A stretch of 64,000 bases of DNA from Costus lasius (GCA_027563935.2 CM050446.2:28089501-28153500), one strand, 5' to 3'. Positions 33,741 through 45,894 are shown, numbered from the stretch's first letter. Translations and numbers: made by a program. The notes: generated by a model not told the origin, from the sequence alone.

Positions 33741-34880
33741 GCAAAATTTGGGGGGTATTTTTCTGCTCAGATTTTCCCCTCTTCAGTATTGTCTTCTCCT
33801 GCATCAACCCCACCCCACCCCCCCTAGTTCGAAGAGTTCTCCTCAGAGAACTAGGGGCAAGGAGCTCATCGGTGTCCAAAGGCGCCTCCAAAGGACCGTG
33901 GAAGGGAAGGATGTCCGCTACATTGAAGATGGGGTGGATCCACCGCACAACCGCATAAGGCCCTATGTAACGTGGCTGGAGCTTAAAATGTGCCCTGTTG
34001 GATATACGCTCGAGGTGGATATGCACCCTCACCAGCTCACCAATAGAGAAATGATGTGGCCTACGGTGCCCGTTGGCCCTCATTGCATTATGCGTGTTGC
34101 CCAAAAAGATATAATGTCGAACTTCCTAATGCAAGCTAGCTACATGCTGGGCAAAAGAGTATGCATGTTCAGAGAGGTGAGACTCCATGGGCAGGTCATG
34201 CAAGTCAATAGGTATAAGCGGTTGATGGCCCAAGACGACTAGAAAGGGAGTAAGACCCATAGACCTATTGGTTGCACTATTGTACGCAAATTCCGCTATA
34301 GGGAGGATGGTGTTCCAAGACCTCGGGTGATCACCAATGAGGCAACGAAACAAGTTACCCAAACTATGGATAACCACCTTAGTTTGCCTATTGGTTTGGG
34401 GGTGATAGGCCGTAGAGAACTTGAGGGTGGTACCTAGGAGGGCCTAAAGTGAGTGCTAGAAGTGGCTCACAAAGCACGTATCGCGATCCGACACAATGGT
34501 CAAAGGAAGACCATGGAGACGGACAATCTCCTTAACAAACATGTGTGCCACGTGGGAAGCATCCGCAGTTCGTGAATAGGGTATAAAGTGGGCCATCTTC
34601 GAGAATCAGTCTACGACCACGCAGACAGAGTCGAAGCGGGACGCGGTCCAGGGTAACCCGAGGACAAAGTCCTTGCTCAGGTCGCACCACGGACCCATAG
34701 AAAGAGGCAATGGGGTGTAGAGACCCATGTTTGGGGGACAGGGCTTGGCCAGTTGGCATGTGCCACAGTGGCGCACAATGCGCTTGACATCCTTGCGAAG
34801 GGAAGGCTAAAATAGGCATTCCTCCACCATCTTGAGGGTCTTATCCTGGCCGTGGTGGCCAGTGACTCCACCCACGTGTA
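33741..34880 (-). pseudogene. Integrase of CRM-B
   Basis: Chromovirus-like integrase in pieces. The C-terminal part (33760-34104) contains RRPHHFSIGELVRV, FKLQPRYIGPYAVVRWI and FNVADILPFHGPLE. The core end (34126-34377) contains LGNLFRCLIGDHPRSWNTILPIAEFAYNSATNRS. The rest of the core and the zinc-binding part are spread over 34380-34880 with frame breaks. CRM-A has the same gene at 58425-60130. No clear chromodomain is visible at the C-terminus. Confidence 0.8.
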
Positions 34881-35476
34881 ACTCGACTAAAAGGTGGTCG
34901 CGAAGGGAAGACCAGGGAATGCTCGGTTCCCCAAAAAGAGATAGCCTTCATAGGGTTGGAACGGGGACTCGGGGTCGGATGACTCAGTAAGGGCGACATA
35001 GGCGGCACTGAAGTTAGGACAAGAAGGGTATTCCTCCTTAACATGGCCGAAAGTGTTGACGCACGTGTGCATCACACACAAGAGGGTCCGGACGCGACTC
35101 AATGCATCCGCAGCAACATTTTCTATGCCCGCCTTGTGGTTAATCACAAACGAGTATTGCTGAAAGTACTTGATCCATTTTGCATGGCGGGTACCCAACT
35201 TCGTTTGGGCGTTATGGAAAGACAAGGCCTGATGGTCGCTATACAAAATGAACTCACGGTGGAGGAGGTAGTGCCTCCACTAATATAGCGACCGGACAAT
35301 GGCATAAACTCCTTGTCGTAAGTCGAGTAACGCTGTCGGACAACATTCAACTTCTCATTGAAAAAGGTGACGGGGTGGCCTTCTTAACTAAGGAAACCCC
35401 CGATACCGGTACCGGAGGCGTCACACGCGACCTCGAAAACTTTCAAAAAGTCAGGAAGTCGGAGAATGGGGGCTGT
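34881..35476 (-). pseudogene. RNase H of CRM-B, cut by an LTR
   Basis: The open part 34887-35246 shows SDHQALSFHNAQ, HAKWIKYFQQYSFVINHKAG and ENVAADALSRVR, the second half of RNase H and the tether to integrase. The first half (35247-35476; RYSTYDKEF) is broken. At 35477 an Athila-type LTR begins. When CRM-B sequence resumes at 37287 it is already in gag, so about 2.1 kb corresponding to protease and reverse transcriptase (compare CRM-A 60240-62385) is missing. Confidence 0.8.
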
Positions 35477-37286
35477 TGTTGTGTCCGCAAGTGCATGGAT
35501 ACTTGAAGTAATAAAATGATATCGAACCACATAGACCTACGTGTTAAGTACCAAATAGTTGTTTTCTCAATAGCTAATCAATCGAATATGATGTAAGCGA
35601 ACGATCGGAAAGCGTACAGATAATCAGAGAGGAAAACTGGGACTAGGGTTTCAACCACCTTAATTTCAATGACTAGATATATTTAAGTGCTCGTCAGTTT
35701 ATTTTTATTATGATAAAGATATAATTTACTTCATAAAGAAATTATCTCGCTTTCGCATAGACAATTTACAAAGAATAATCCTCACCTTCGCGCAGGACTA
35801 TTCAGTGCTAAAGATAAGTAAATCTTGACAAGGAGATTTAAGATCACTTTCATGCATCCAATCTCTATGTCAATATCTCCAGTAAAACTAAATACTTTCA
35901 TACTTTAGTTTCACAGGTTCCACTTAAGGATTTCCAACAATCCAATACCTAATTTCTTACGATATTTTCATGTTTAACTCATTAATATCTCCTAGATCAG
36001 ATTATCAACAAGGAAATAAACTTCTAAAATCTAGAAATAGAATAAACCTAATTTCTTACTGTAAGTTCCTAAATCTCAATTTTAGGGTTCCAAGTTTTGT
36101 AAGTCACTTTTCAATCTATATCACAAAACTTCAATACATGTTGACAATATGAAACTAGAAAAGATTAAAGACAATCATCACTTAAGTAGAATTATCATAA
36201 TAAAAGTATCCTGACAAAATAAAGATCATCTAGTCATTATGAAATTAAGGGGATTACACTCTCTGTCCCAAAAAAGGAATTACGCTACCAAAGTCATAAG
36301 AACACGATAAATAATCATAAAAATATTCATAAGTCAGATAAAAAGAAAGAACAAGAGTTTACTATAATCACAAGGGTGTGAAAAATTTCACAGCCCGAGA
36401 TTTTGGAATTTTTGCAGGTTGCTATAGTAGTGCTACAATACTGTGAACAGCACCCGTGAACATTACCTGCTATAGTGATTCGCGATTTCCTCTGCGGCTG
36501 AGATTTTCTTCCCCTAATTTCTCCCTCATTTGAACTCCTTTCGATCTGAAATTTTTGGTGTATCGGCTCCTCCTATGGACGAAGCTCTCCTATAAATTTC
36601 ACAACCTAAGGTAGCCTCTACGCTTCTCGGCGAGAGGCCGAGCCCTAATGGCGCCCTTCTCGATTTCTCCCTCGATTCGTGATGAAATTGGATTCTTCCT
36701 ATCCTCAAATCTTCTCCCCGATTTATAGAAGAGTCCAATTCTTTGAGATTTTGAATTGGTGCCCTGGATCTCTCTGATTTCGTATCGCAAAAATCGGGCT
36801 TAAGAGGCGGCGACAGAAGACTCAGGTAATAGTGTTTTTTTAGAATTACGGTCTGTAATCTGTTATGTGAATTATGAGTAGAAAATTACAGCCTGTAAAA
36901 ATAATTACGACACTGCCATAATTTCTTCTATGTATTTCTGGGCAAAAATTATTGTATATAAAAATAATTACAGTAGTGTCATAATGTCTTCTATGTAGAT
37001 TCTCTAGGAAATTACAGGCCGTAAAAATTATCACTACAGTGGTGTAATCTGGGCAGAAAATTACACCCATAAAAATAATTACGGCAGGGGTGTAATTTTC
37101 TGACTATCTCCGATTTGTATAAAAATTAACGGGCAGCTCTGACCATCTCCAATTTGGATAAAAATTAACAGGCAGCTTCGACTCGACGTCTGAAATCCAT
37201 TAGTGTACTCAGATCCTTCAAAATCCATCAAAATTAGGTCATTTTTACCTGAAATTGATCAAAAATAAGAAAAGGTATAGATTTCG
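35477..37286 (-). repeat. Athila-type LTR in CRM-B, truncated
   Basis: Starts (plus) TGTTGTGTCCGCAAGTGC like LTR A and follows it colinearly, with strong divergence, to about 37281. The last 130 or so bases of the LTR are absent. Decayed palindromes occur at 36840-37095 (for example ATTACAGCCTGTAA-like pairs). No matching target duplication is visible, and CRM-B is missing sequence at this point. The LTR therefore took part in, or was followed by, a deletion. No coding capacity. Confidence 0.7.
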
Positions 37287-37704
37287 TAGCGAATGCCAAG
37301 TTCATCGAAGCGAGTGTGGTACTCGTCGACGGAGTCGTACCCCTGCGAAATGGCACAGTAGGCGTCGAGGAGACGCTGGCGGTGAGTGGGAGGGACATAC
37401 TTCTCCTTAAGGCGATAGCACATTTCCTCCCACTGGTGATGGGGGGAATGCGCTAGTCTACTAGCTGACGTTCAACATTCGTCCAGTACAACCGGGCAGG
37501 GCCGGCAAGTAAGAGGCGAACGTAGATAACCCGAAGGTGATCGGCCATATCACTCCACACAAAATAACTTTCCATGGCTGCGACCCAGTCGAGGAAGTCA
37601 TTGAGATCCAGGCTACCCTTAAAGATAGGAGGGTCAATGCGCGTGAGCCGGCGGACCTCGTCGTCCTCGCGGCTACGCTGGACAGGACGTTGTGGGGGAG
37701 GAAC
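37287..37704 (-). pseudogene. gag: Gag of CRM-B, central part
   Basis: Matches CRM-A gag at 62380-62810 closely (capsid-region codons for DEYHTRFDELG, WEEM, RLLLAGPARLYW-like and FDWVAAMESYFVW-like sequence, minus strand). It is interrupted at 37704 by COP1; the target duplication GGAAC (37700-37704 and 55754-55758) shows that the gene continues at 55759. Confidence 0.85.
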
Positions 37705-39266
37705 TGTTGGTGTATATGCCCTAGGACCTAGTTTTGGTCCATCTTTGTACTACTTGACTCTGATATTAATATATATCTTTCTGGCATTGTCGTTATCATT
37801 GTTTGTCTACACCTGCGATTGTGTACTTACATGATAATGTCCCTGGAGACAGATTGGATCTGTGCTCGAACTATAGTCCCCAGTCGATGTACCTGAGTGG
37901 ATATGGGATAACTCTGGTACTTGAGAGACTGGTATGTGGGCTGGTTAGGCACGTGGTGCTAACGCAGACACATGGGTATATCATTGGAGGATATACTGGA
38001 CAGACCCGCTGTGAGGCTATGACTTGGTGTCATGAGTTATCCTCACAAGTGACAGGAGATGCATTGATCCCTTGACTTGAGGTCATTGACCATTCTATAT
38101 GGTTAGGGACTTGCTTTGATGCAACCTAACACCTTGCCGTAGTTGGGAGGTCATAACGGTTGTCATTGAGCATGTCACGACCCATATGAAAAGGTCAATG
38201 GACAGACATAGGATTTGCCCCTTCCTTTGGGAAGTATGATATCCATGGAGCTCCCTTATGGTTCTATGACTGAGAGTGTATGGCCATACCCAGGTGAGAA
38301 CCTGTTCTAGTCATAGCCATGTGATTGGATGAAAACAAGTGGTGACACACTTGTCCAATCGGATATCAGTACGGCAAAGAGACTGTAATGCATCTGTACC
38401 TAGTTGCGATGATGGGGATGTCGATGTCGATATCCATTCCAATAACCTGGGTAGCAGCGATGCACTGCTAGGTGCCACTCACTGCTTGTGATGACCTTTG
38501 GTCAGCACTGCCAGCGTTAGAGGAACCTACAGGGTCGCACACCTTGATACTCGAGTTTTCATATTGATCGGGTAGCCTTTAGATCGAGTTATTGGATAAC
38601 TCGAATCTATTTGGGAGATTTCATCAGCACCAATGGGCCTGATGAGATGGAAGAAACTTATTGGGGCCAACTTCCATTTTTGGCATATCGATCAAACCAT
38701 GGTTAGCCTCATTTAACCATGGGTTAAATTGGATTGGATCCAATAGCTTGGTTAACATGCATAATGGACTTTGGGCTTGGCCCATTGCTTAGTTGGGGCG
38801 TGAAGCATTAGAGGGCGATGGCTTGGAGAGCTTAGAGCTCTTGTTCTTCCATCAAGGGCGCAAGCATGCTTCTCCTTTTCCTTTCCTTGGCGCAAAGGAA
38901 CAAGAAGGCTTGCGGCGTTCTCTTCTCCTTCCATCTCCTTGGTGCATCACATCTTGGTGGTGGCGCAAGTTGCTTGGAGGACTCTCCTAAGGCATGGATC
39001 TTCTTCCCGAGGCTAGCACCGGGCGAGGAAGAAGAAAACTTGAGGAATCCGTGTGTGCGAGACTGCAGAGGGCGAACACTTGGGCACCTTCATCGACATC
39101 GGCTTCTAATTGCTTAAAGGTACTTACTATCACATTGTGTCGACCCCCTCGCAAGAGATCTTCACTGGGTTTTTGGGACTAGCCTGTTTCGGGGACATTC
39201 TTCCGCTGCGTAAAATATATGTCCATGGCTCTGAAAATTGTAAAATGTCCCCGGGGTTTCCCAACA
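37705..39266 (+). repeat. 5' LTR of COP1 (1562 bp, internal deletion)
   Basis: TGTTGGTGTATATGCCC to GGTTTCCCAACA, followed by a primer site. Compared with the 3' LTR it is collinear except for one 527-base deletion at 38797/38798. That deletion corresponds exactly to 45634-45894 plus 55019-55284 and includes the TATA box at 55234-55241. I count about 12 substitutions over the shared 1562 bases. A splice-donor-like AAAG/GTACTTAC is at 39120. Confidence 0.93.
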
Positions 39267-39267
39267 G

Positions 39268-39278
39268 TGGTATCAGAG
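39268..39278 (+). promoter_or_regulatory. Primer binding site of COP1
   Basis: TGGTATCAGAG, complementary to the 3' end of initiator tRNA-Met, one base after the LTR. This is the standard primer site of copia elements. Confidence 0.92.
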
Positions 39279-40964
39279 GTACTTGCGAGCCTCGAACGAT
39301 GTTCTTTCATGCTTTTCATGCTCACATGCCATATCTACATATTGCATAGATGTTGGCGCATGGTTTTTCTTTAAGTAGAAAAATTGTAGGTCTCTTGTTT
39401 CTTACTTCTAATTAACTTCTTGTGGTTCTTTGCTCTCTTCATGTGATGGGATAGACCCATACGTGGAAGAGAAAATTTCTCCTCTCATAATAGGATAGAC
39501 CTATCTTGAGAGACTTGTTGGAATAGGGCATGGACTGGGTGATTGCCCTTATCCTAGCAAGTTAGGGATTGCAAGGAGGGCAACCGGTATGCCTCTTGTA
39601 GACTCCTGAGAGAAACTTAGAATCAAAGATTTGTGATATGAAGGGAAGGAAGAGAGACATGTTTTATGAAAAAGTAAAATTTCAGATTTTATGTTTTTCA
39701 TGAGCATATAGAATTGCATGAGTAAGTACTTGATTATGCATGATGTTGTGGTCATATATCAAGCCCCTTTACATGCCTGTGATGTATCCTTGTGAGGCCT
39801 GTGTGCCGCTTTTCTTTTTGCTTTTAACTAAGAAGAAGATTAGGATGGCGCATCTACTTGGAGCAAGGTGCATGCTTGCTTGGTTGCGCATCCTTGCATG
39901 ATGGCGCAACAAGCTTCAAAGGTGGCACATCCTTGCATGGGGGCGCAAGTTAGGGTTTGGCCGAGCCTTGTGCTTGTGTGCTATCCCTCTTGTGGCTTGC
40001 TAAATGGCGCACCTTCCTTGGAGGAAGACCATGGCGTTGGCCGAACCTTGTGGGTGTACCCCTAGGGTTTGAGAGCTAAACCATGGGAGAATGACCTTGG
40101 AGCCAACCTTGAAGATAGAGCTAGAGGTTGGCTAGGCTAGGTCTAATCTTGGGGCTTGAATCCTAGGTCAAGAGTTGAACCCCTTTTTGGCATGGATTGG
40201 TTCAATGTCTTGAATGGGCTATGATCACATCATCCTTTTATTGCTTTCTTTACAAAAGCTAAAGCATGCCTGTGATGTTTTATCGTTATGTTATCACCAT
40301 AGGATTGCATGCCTGTAATGATAGACATAAGATAAAACTGAGATGATGAGACCTTAAACAAAAACCCTCAATTAAAATATCAAGTCTAGTAGCCTTCTAA
40401 CGCGTAGCCCTCACTAAGCTATCGATCAGTGGAGTTGTGAACTGTTTCCCACCCTCGTGGGACACACCCACTTATCTTTAGAAAGTGCGTGGTGGCAATG
40501 GTTTCCCCAGTCCAGTTTTAACCTGGGCGTGCCTTCGCAAGGAAACTCGTTGGCCCTGGGCATAACGGTTAGGGATGGACTTGACTAGAAGTTCACATGT
40601 GCTGGGCACATGGTGAAAGTCTAGAGGCATCGTTGAGAGGTAAGGGTTTCATGTTGTATCCAGCCCTCACTGGACATGAAATGCCTGGACTGTCTCAATA
40701 AGGGGAATTGCATGGAGCAATCGGCCGGCGCGCCCACCTTAGGAAACATGGGTCACTTTGTGCATCTCATCCCACCCTCGTGGGACGCGAAGCCCTGTGT
40801 GGAATGAGGATCTCATCTCACTAGGAAATCTTGGATTTCTCGATTGACTTTGTGGGTTGTCAATTCGATTAAAAATAGTGGGAGCCATGGTCATTTAAAA
40901 GGCAAGTCCAGTTTAAATGACTCGAAGTAGTACTAATCTGCTGTTTCTTGGTTGTTGTAGAACA
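39279..40964 (+). other. Untranslated leader of COP1 with hairpins
   Basis: About 1.7 kb without a plausible coding frame. Hairpins: 40447-40462 (TCCCAC/GTGGGA, loop CCTC), 40532-40542 (CCTT/AAGG), 40659-40674 (TCCAG/CTGGA) and 40770-40785 (TCCCAC/GTGGGA, loop CCTC). A splice-acceptor-like CTTGGTTGTTGTAG ends at 40960, four bases before the gag ATG. The region near 39430-39600 is also shared with CO. Confidence 0.8.
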
Positions 40965-41570
40965 ATGGCTATGAACAATAGCAGTTGGTCACTGCGATCT
41001 ACCCTGGATAAGTTGGTTGGATCCAACTTACTGGATTGGTATATGAACTTGAGAATCGTGCTCAAGCTCGAGAGGAAGCTTTATGTTCTTGAGCGTCTTA
41101 TTCCTGAGCCACTTCCATGCTCGGCCTCAGCGGCTGAGAGGGATGCTTATGATAAGCATCAGGTTGATACTTTGGAGGTTGCTAACCAACATGTCACTTG
41201 AATTTAAAGGGTGATATGAATCGAAGAGTGCTTCTGAAATTATTTTAATCTAAGGCAGCTCTTTGATGAATTGGTTGAGCTCAATCCTGCTAAAGTTGAT
41301 ATTCAGTGTGTTGAGCCGAAAGGCTTGACCAAGGAACTGAAATTAAAGATGGATATGATCAGGAATAATAGGTGTTATTCATGTGGAGGGCCACCTCACA
41401 TGTTGAAGGACATGTTGCAACTTCAGAATGAGGAGAAGAAAGGCAAGGCCTTGTCTTCATGCTCAGGTATTTATGTTACCGAAGTCAACCTTTCTACTCC
41501 TATGACATGGGTATTGGATACCGCATGTGGAGTACGAATATGCAAAGGCTCAGAAAGGATAGATCGGTAA
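40965..41570 (+). pseudogene. gag: Gag-protease of COP1, internally deleted
   Basis: Starts at the ATG at 40965 (MAMNNSSWSLRSTLDKLVGSN). The first 75 codons align with COP2 Gag (DWYMNLRIVLKLERKLYVLE). A stop at about 41201 and a deletion follow: most of the capsid part present in COP2 is missing. At 41271-41570 a decayed zinc knuckle (CYSCGGPPHMLKDM; the His and last Cys are lost) leads into the protease site MTWVLDTACGVRIC. Non-functional, and the loss of the nucleocapsid Cys/His residues is not compensated elsewhere. Confidence 0.85.
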
Positions 41571-42809
41571 GGCCTAGAGAGATTGACCTATGGATAGGTA
41601 ACAGGGCACAAGTTGCTGCTGTTGCTGTAGGAGTTTTTCTCCCTGCCTTCTGGACTTCAGTTAAAGCTAGACAATTGCTATTATGTACCTTCCCTTACCA
41701 AAACATTGTATCCACTCCTTGCTTGGCAAAGAAAGGATTTAGGTTTGAAATAAAAGAGAACTTATGTTCTTTTTCTTTTGCAAACATGTTTTATGGGAAG
41801 GGTACTTTGTGCAATGGTCCGCATGTCTTGGACATGGTTAGCTCTATTTGTAACATAAATATTAAAAGGACCAAACTGAGTGGTTCAGTTGGTGCTTTCC
41901 TACGGCATTGTCGATTAGCCCATATAAACAAGAATCGCATTCGACAACTCCATGAAAATGGGTTGCTAGATTCGAGTTCCTTGGAGGAACTTGATACATA
42001 TGAGACTTGTTTATTAGGGAAAATGACAAAGACGCCCTTCACCAAGACTGGTGAGAGGGCAGGAGGTTTGTTGGATCTCATACATAGTGATGTGTGTGGG
42101 CTATTCAATAAACAAGCCAAAGGAGGGTATAACTACTTCATCACATTTACTGATGACTTCAGTAGATGAGACATGAGTCTGAATCCTTTGAGAAATTTAA
42201 GGAGTTCAGACATGAAGTAGAGAACCAGCTTGGTAGATCCTTTAAGGATCTTCGATCAGATCGTGATGGAGAGCACCTGAGCAGTGAATTCTTTGACTAT
42301 CTGAGTAAGTGTGGGATCCTATCCCAACTCACTCCTCCTAGAGCACCTCGGTAGAATGGTGTATCTGAAAGGAGAAATCGAACCTTGTTGGACATAGTTC
42401 GGTCTATGATGAGTCATGCATCTCTACCTCCCTCATTCTGGGGACATGCACTTGAAAAAGCTTCTCTAATACTGAATAATGTTCCATCTAAGAGTGTCTC
42501 AAAGATTCCATACGAGGTATGGAATGGGAGACGCCCTAATCTCACTTTTATTAGGATCTAGGGATGTGAGGCTTATGTCAAACGTCAGGATTCTAGCAAG
42601 CTAGAACCTAGATCTGATATGTGTATGTTTGTGGGGTACCCTAAGGAGACTAAGGGTTACTACTTCTATATTCCCACCGAGAACAAAGTTTTTGTTGCTC
42701 GGGGTGTGGTCTTTCTAGAGAAAGAATTTCTCATGAAAGAAGTTAGTGGGAGGAAGTTTGACTTGGACGAGGTCCAAGTGCAACCACAAGACATAGAGAT
42801 GGGAACCTG
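41571..42809 (+). pseudogene. Integrase of COP1
   Basis: Copia integrase with an HHCC region (RHCRLAHINKNRIRQLHENGLL ... CLLGKM, missing one Cys spacing) and core blocks DLIHSDVCGLF, ITFTDDFSR, DLRSDRDGEHL and NGVSERRNRTLLD, so Asp, Asp and Glu are all still encoded. It is broken by a small deletion with a stop at 42167 and by TAG codons at 42352-42354 and 42559-42561. It continues with VPSKSVSKIPYEVWNGR and VGYPKETKGYYFY to about 42809. COP2 has the same region intact except for one stop. Confidence 0.88.
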
Positions 42810-43999
42810 AGCCACCTGCACCGGTTGCTAGGCAACCTGAGGCTCAGACACAGGCCCCATGTAGGTCTGGGAGGATTCGTCGTGCACCTGAGAGGTACGG
42901 GTCGCTGCCGACCCAACACGATGGGATCTTCATCATTGAGGATGAACCCAGAACCTATGATGAGGCGGTCAGTGGACCGGACTCCGAGAGATGGCTTGAG
43001 GCCATGCGATCCGAGATGGATTCCATGTCGGCTAACCAAGTCTAGGATTTGGTTGAGCTGCCTGATGGGGTAAAACCCATAGGGTGTAAATGGGTCTTCA
43101 AGAGGAAGACAGACATGGATGGCAAAATAGTTACCTATAAGGGTAGACTAGTGGCTAAAGGATTTAAACAAGTCCACGGGGTGGACTATGATGAAACCTT
43201 CTCGCCAGTTGCCATGATCAAATCCATTCGGATTCTGCTTGCTATAGCTGCATATCATGACTATGAGATATGGCAGATGGATGTGAAGACAGCGTTCCTT
43301 AACGGGAAGCTAACTAAGGATGTGTATATGACACAACCTAATGACTTCATCCATCCTGCAGATACTAGTAAAGTCTGCAGGCTAAAGAAATCCATTTATG
43401 GATTAAAGCAAGCATCTCGAAGTTAGAATCTTCAGTTTGATGAAGCTGTGAGAGATTATAGCTTTATCAAAAGTGAAGATGACGCCTGTGTATACAGAAA
43501 ATTCAGTGGGAGCTTGATGACTTTTCTGGTCATGTATGTCGATGACATACTGCTCATCGGAAACGACATCCCTAGTCTTCAAGCTGTGAAGATATGGTTA
43601 GGGAAATGTTTCGAGATGAAGGACTTAGGGGAGGCCGCCTATATTCTAGGCATAAGGATCTACCGGGATAGATCCAAGAGGCTCTTGGCCCTTAGTCAGA
43701 GTAGCCACATTGATAAGGTCCTGGAGAGGTTCAACTTGGAGCAATCCAAGAAGGGATACCTTCCAGTGAGACATGGCCTTACTCTCTCAAAGAACCAGTG
43801 TACCAACACAGAGCCTGAGAGAGATGACATGAGTCGAGTGCCCTATGCTTCGGCGGTGGGATCGATCATGTATGCAATGTTGTGTACTAGACCAGTTGTG
43901 GCTTTTGCTGTGAGCATAACCAGCCAATACCAATCCAATCCTAGTTTACAGCACTGGGTGGCTGTAAAGAATATCCTTGAGTATCCTGAAAGGGACTAA
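42810..43999 (+). pseudogene. Reverse transcriptase of COP1
   Basis: After a frame-shifted stretch with stops (42810-43048, including TAG at 43043-43045) the polymerase is well preserved: GCKWVFKRKTDMDG, GRLVAKGFKQVHGVDYDETFSPVA, DVKTAFLNGKL. A TAG at 43424-43426 follows, and the catalytic YVDDILLIGND lies in 43448-43999. It ends with a frameshift near 43990. Domain order and identity to COP2 are clear. Confidence 0.9.
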
Positions 44000-44519
44000 G
44001 GATTTATTCTATAAAGTCTACGGGGACAGGAAGAACTCAGTGTGCAGGGCTTCACTGATGAGTCGTTCCAGTCTGATCCTGACGACTTCAGATCGCAGAC
44101 CAGCTATTAGTTTAAGATGGTTGGAGGTGCTGTATGCTGGAAGAGCTTCAAGCAATCCACCATAGCTAATTCTACAACCGAAGCTGAGTATGTGGTTGCT
44201 TCTGAGGCAGCCAATGAAGCCGTTTGGATCAGGAAGTTCTTTTCTGAACTTCAGGTGGTTCCAAGTGCAATGGATCCCATTGAGCTCTACTATGACAACA
44301 ATGGGAACTGCACATACTAAGGAACCACGGTCTCATCAAAGGTCCAAACGCATACTCAAGAGATTTCGCCTGATCAAAGAGATCATTGATCGAGGTGATG
44401 TCAAGATTAGCAGAATTGACACAGAGAGCAATCTAGCAGACCCACTGACCAAGGCTTTGGCGCAGCAGAAGTATGATGGTCGTACTAGAGATATGGGGTT
44501 GAGGTTGCTCAACCTCTAG
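44000..44519 (+). pseudogene. RNase H of COP1
   Basis: RNase H end of the polyprotein in two frames: FTDESFQSDPDDFRSQ-like codons near 44050, SFKQSTIANSTTEAEYVVASEAANEAVWIRKF (44117-44280), then after a frameshift SKRILKRFRLIKEIIDRGDVKIS and NLADPLTKALAQQ to the stop at 44517-44519. This is followed by the purine tract. Confidence 0.88.
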
Positions 44520-44529
44520 GTCTTAGTGC

Positions 44530-44539
44530 AAGTGGGAGA
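44530..44539 (+). promoter_or_regulatory. Polypurine tract of COP1
   Basis: AAGTGGGAGA immediately before the 3' LTR (TGTTGG at 44541). It would prime plus-strand DNA synthesis. The same tract precedes the COP2 3' LTR at 53281-53290. Confidence 0.9.
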
Positions 44540-44540
44540 T

Positions 44541-45894
44541 TGTTGGTGTATATGCCCTAGGACCTAGTTTTGGTCCATCTTTGTACTACTTGACTCTAAT
44601 ATTAATATATATCTTTCTGGCATTGTCGTTATCATTGTTTGTCTACACCTGCGATTGTGTACTTACATGATAATGTCCCTGGAGACAGATTGGATCTGTG
44701 CTCGAACTATAGTCCCCAGTCGATGTACCTGAGTGGATATGGGACAACTCTGGTACTTGAGAGACTGGTATGTGGGCTGGTTAGGAACGTGGTGCTAACG
44801 CAGACACATGGGTATATCATTGGAGGATATACTGGACAGACCCGCTGTGAGGCTATGACTTGGTGTCATGAGTTATCCTCACAAGTGACAGGAGATGCAT
44901 TGATCCCTTGACTTGAGGTCATTGACCATTCTATATGGTTAGGGACTTGCTTTGATGCAACCTAACACCTTGCCATAGTTGGGAGGTCATAACGGTTGTC
45001 ATTGAGCATGTCACGACCCATATGAGAAGGTCAATGGACAGACATAGGATTTGCCCCTTCCTTTGGGAAGTATGATATCCATGGAGCTCCCTTATGGTTC
45101 TATGACTGAGAGTGTATGGCCATACCCAGGTGAGAACCTGTTCTAGTCATAGCCATGTGATTGGATGAAAACAAGTGGTGACACACTTGTCCAATCGGAT
45201 ATCAGTACGGCAAAGAGACTGTAATGCATCTGTACCTAGTTGCGATGATGGGGATGTCGATGTCGATATCCATTCCAATAACCTGGGTAGCAGCGATGCA
45301 CTGCTAGGTGCCACTCACTGCTTGTGATGACCTTTGGTCAGCACTGCCAGCGTTAGAGGAACCTACAGGGTCGCACACCTTGATACTCGAGTTTTCATAT
45401 TGATCGGGTAGCCTTTAGATCGAGTTATTGGATAACTCAAATCTATTTGGGAGATTTCATCAGCACCAATGGGCCTGATGAGATGGAAGAAACTTATTGG
45501 GGCCAACTTCCATTTTTGGCATATCGATCAAACCATGGTTAGCCTCATTTAACCATGGGTTAAATTGGATTGGATCCAATAGCTTGGTTAACATGCATAA
45601 TGGACTTTGGGCTTGGCCCATTGCTTAGTTGGGCTTGCTAATAAGTTGTATTGAAGGGCTATGAGGCTTGAAGGGTATAATGGGGATGAATTAATAGGAT
45701 AGGCGCATATGGGATTCTAGTTGGACTAGAATTTGCGCCTATGCCTTGTTTGGTATCTCCTAGGTGATTAAATCAAATTGGATTTGATTAAATCACACAA
45801 GATAATTGATTGGATTATGTTTGACAATTGTGGGCTGATTATTAACATAATTAGAGTCCTAATTGGATTAGGACTTGCGCCAAAGCCACATTAG
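44541..45894 (+). repeat. 3' LTR of COP1, first segment
   Basis: Starts TGTTGGTGTATATGCCC and matches 37705 onward at about 99 percent by eye. It is split at 45894 by COP2; ATTAG at 45890-45894 is repeated at 55014-55018. The LTR resumes at 55019. Confidence 0.93.

Noticed and set aside
37803..38075. A 90-codon frame present twice (also 44639-44911)
   Set aside because: Both copies lie at the same place in the two COP1 LTRs, so duplication is explained by the LTRs. Solo LTRs of the family keep no equally long frame with coding-type conservation.
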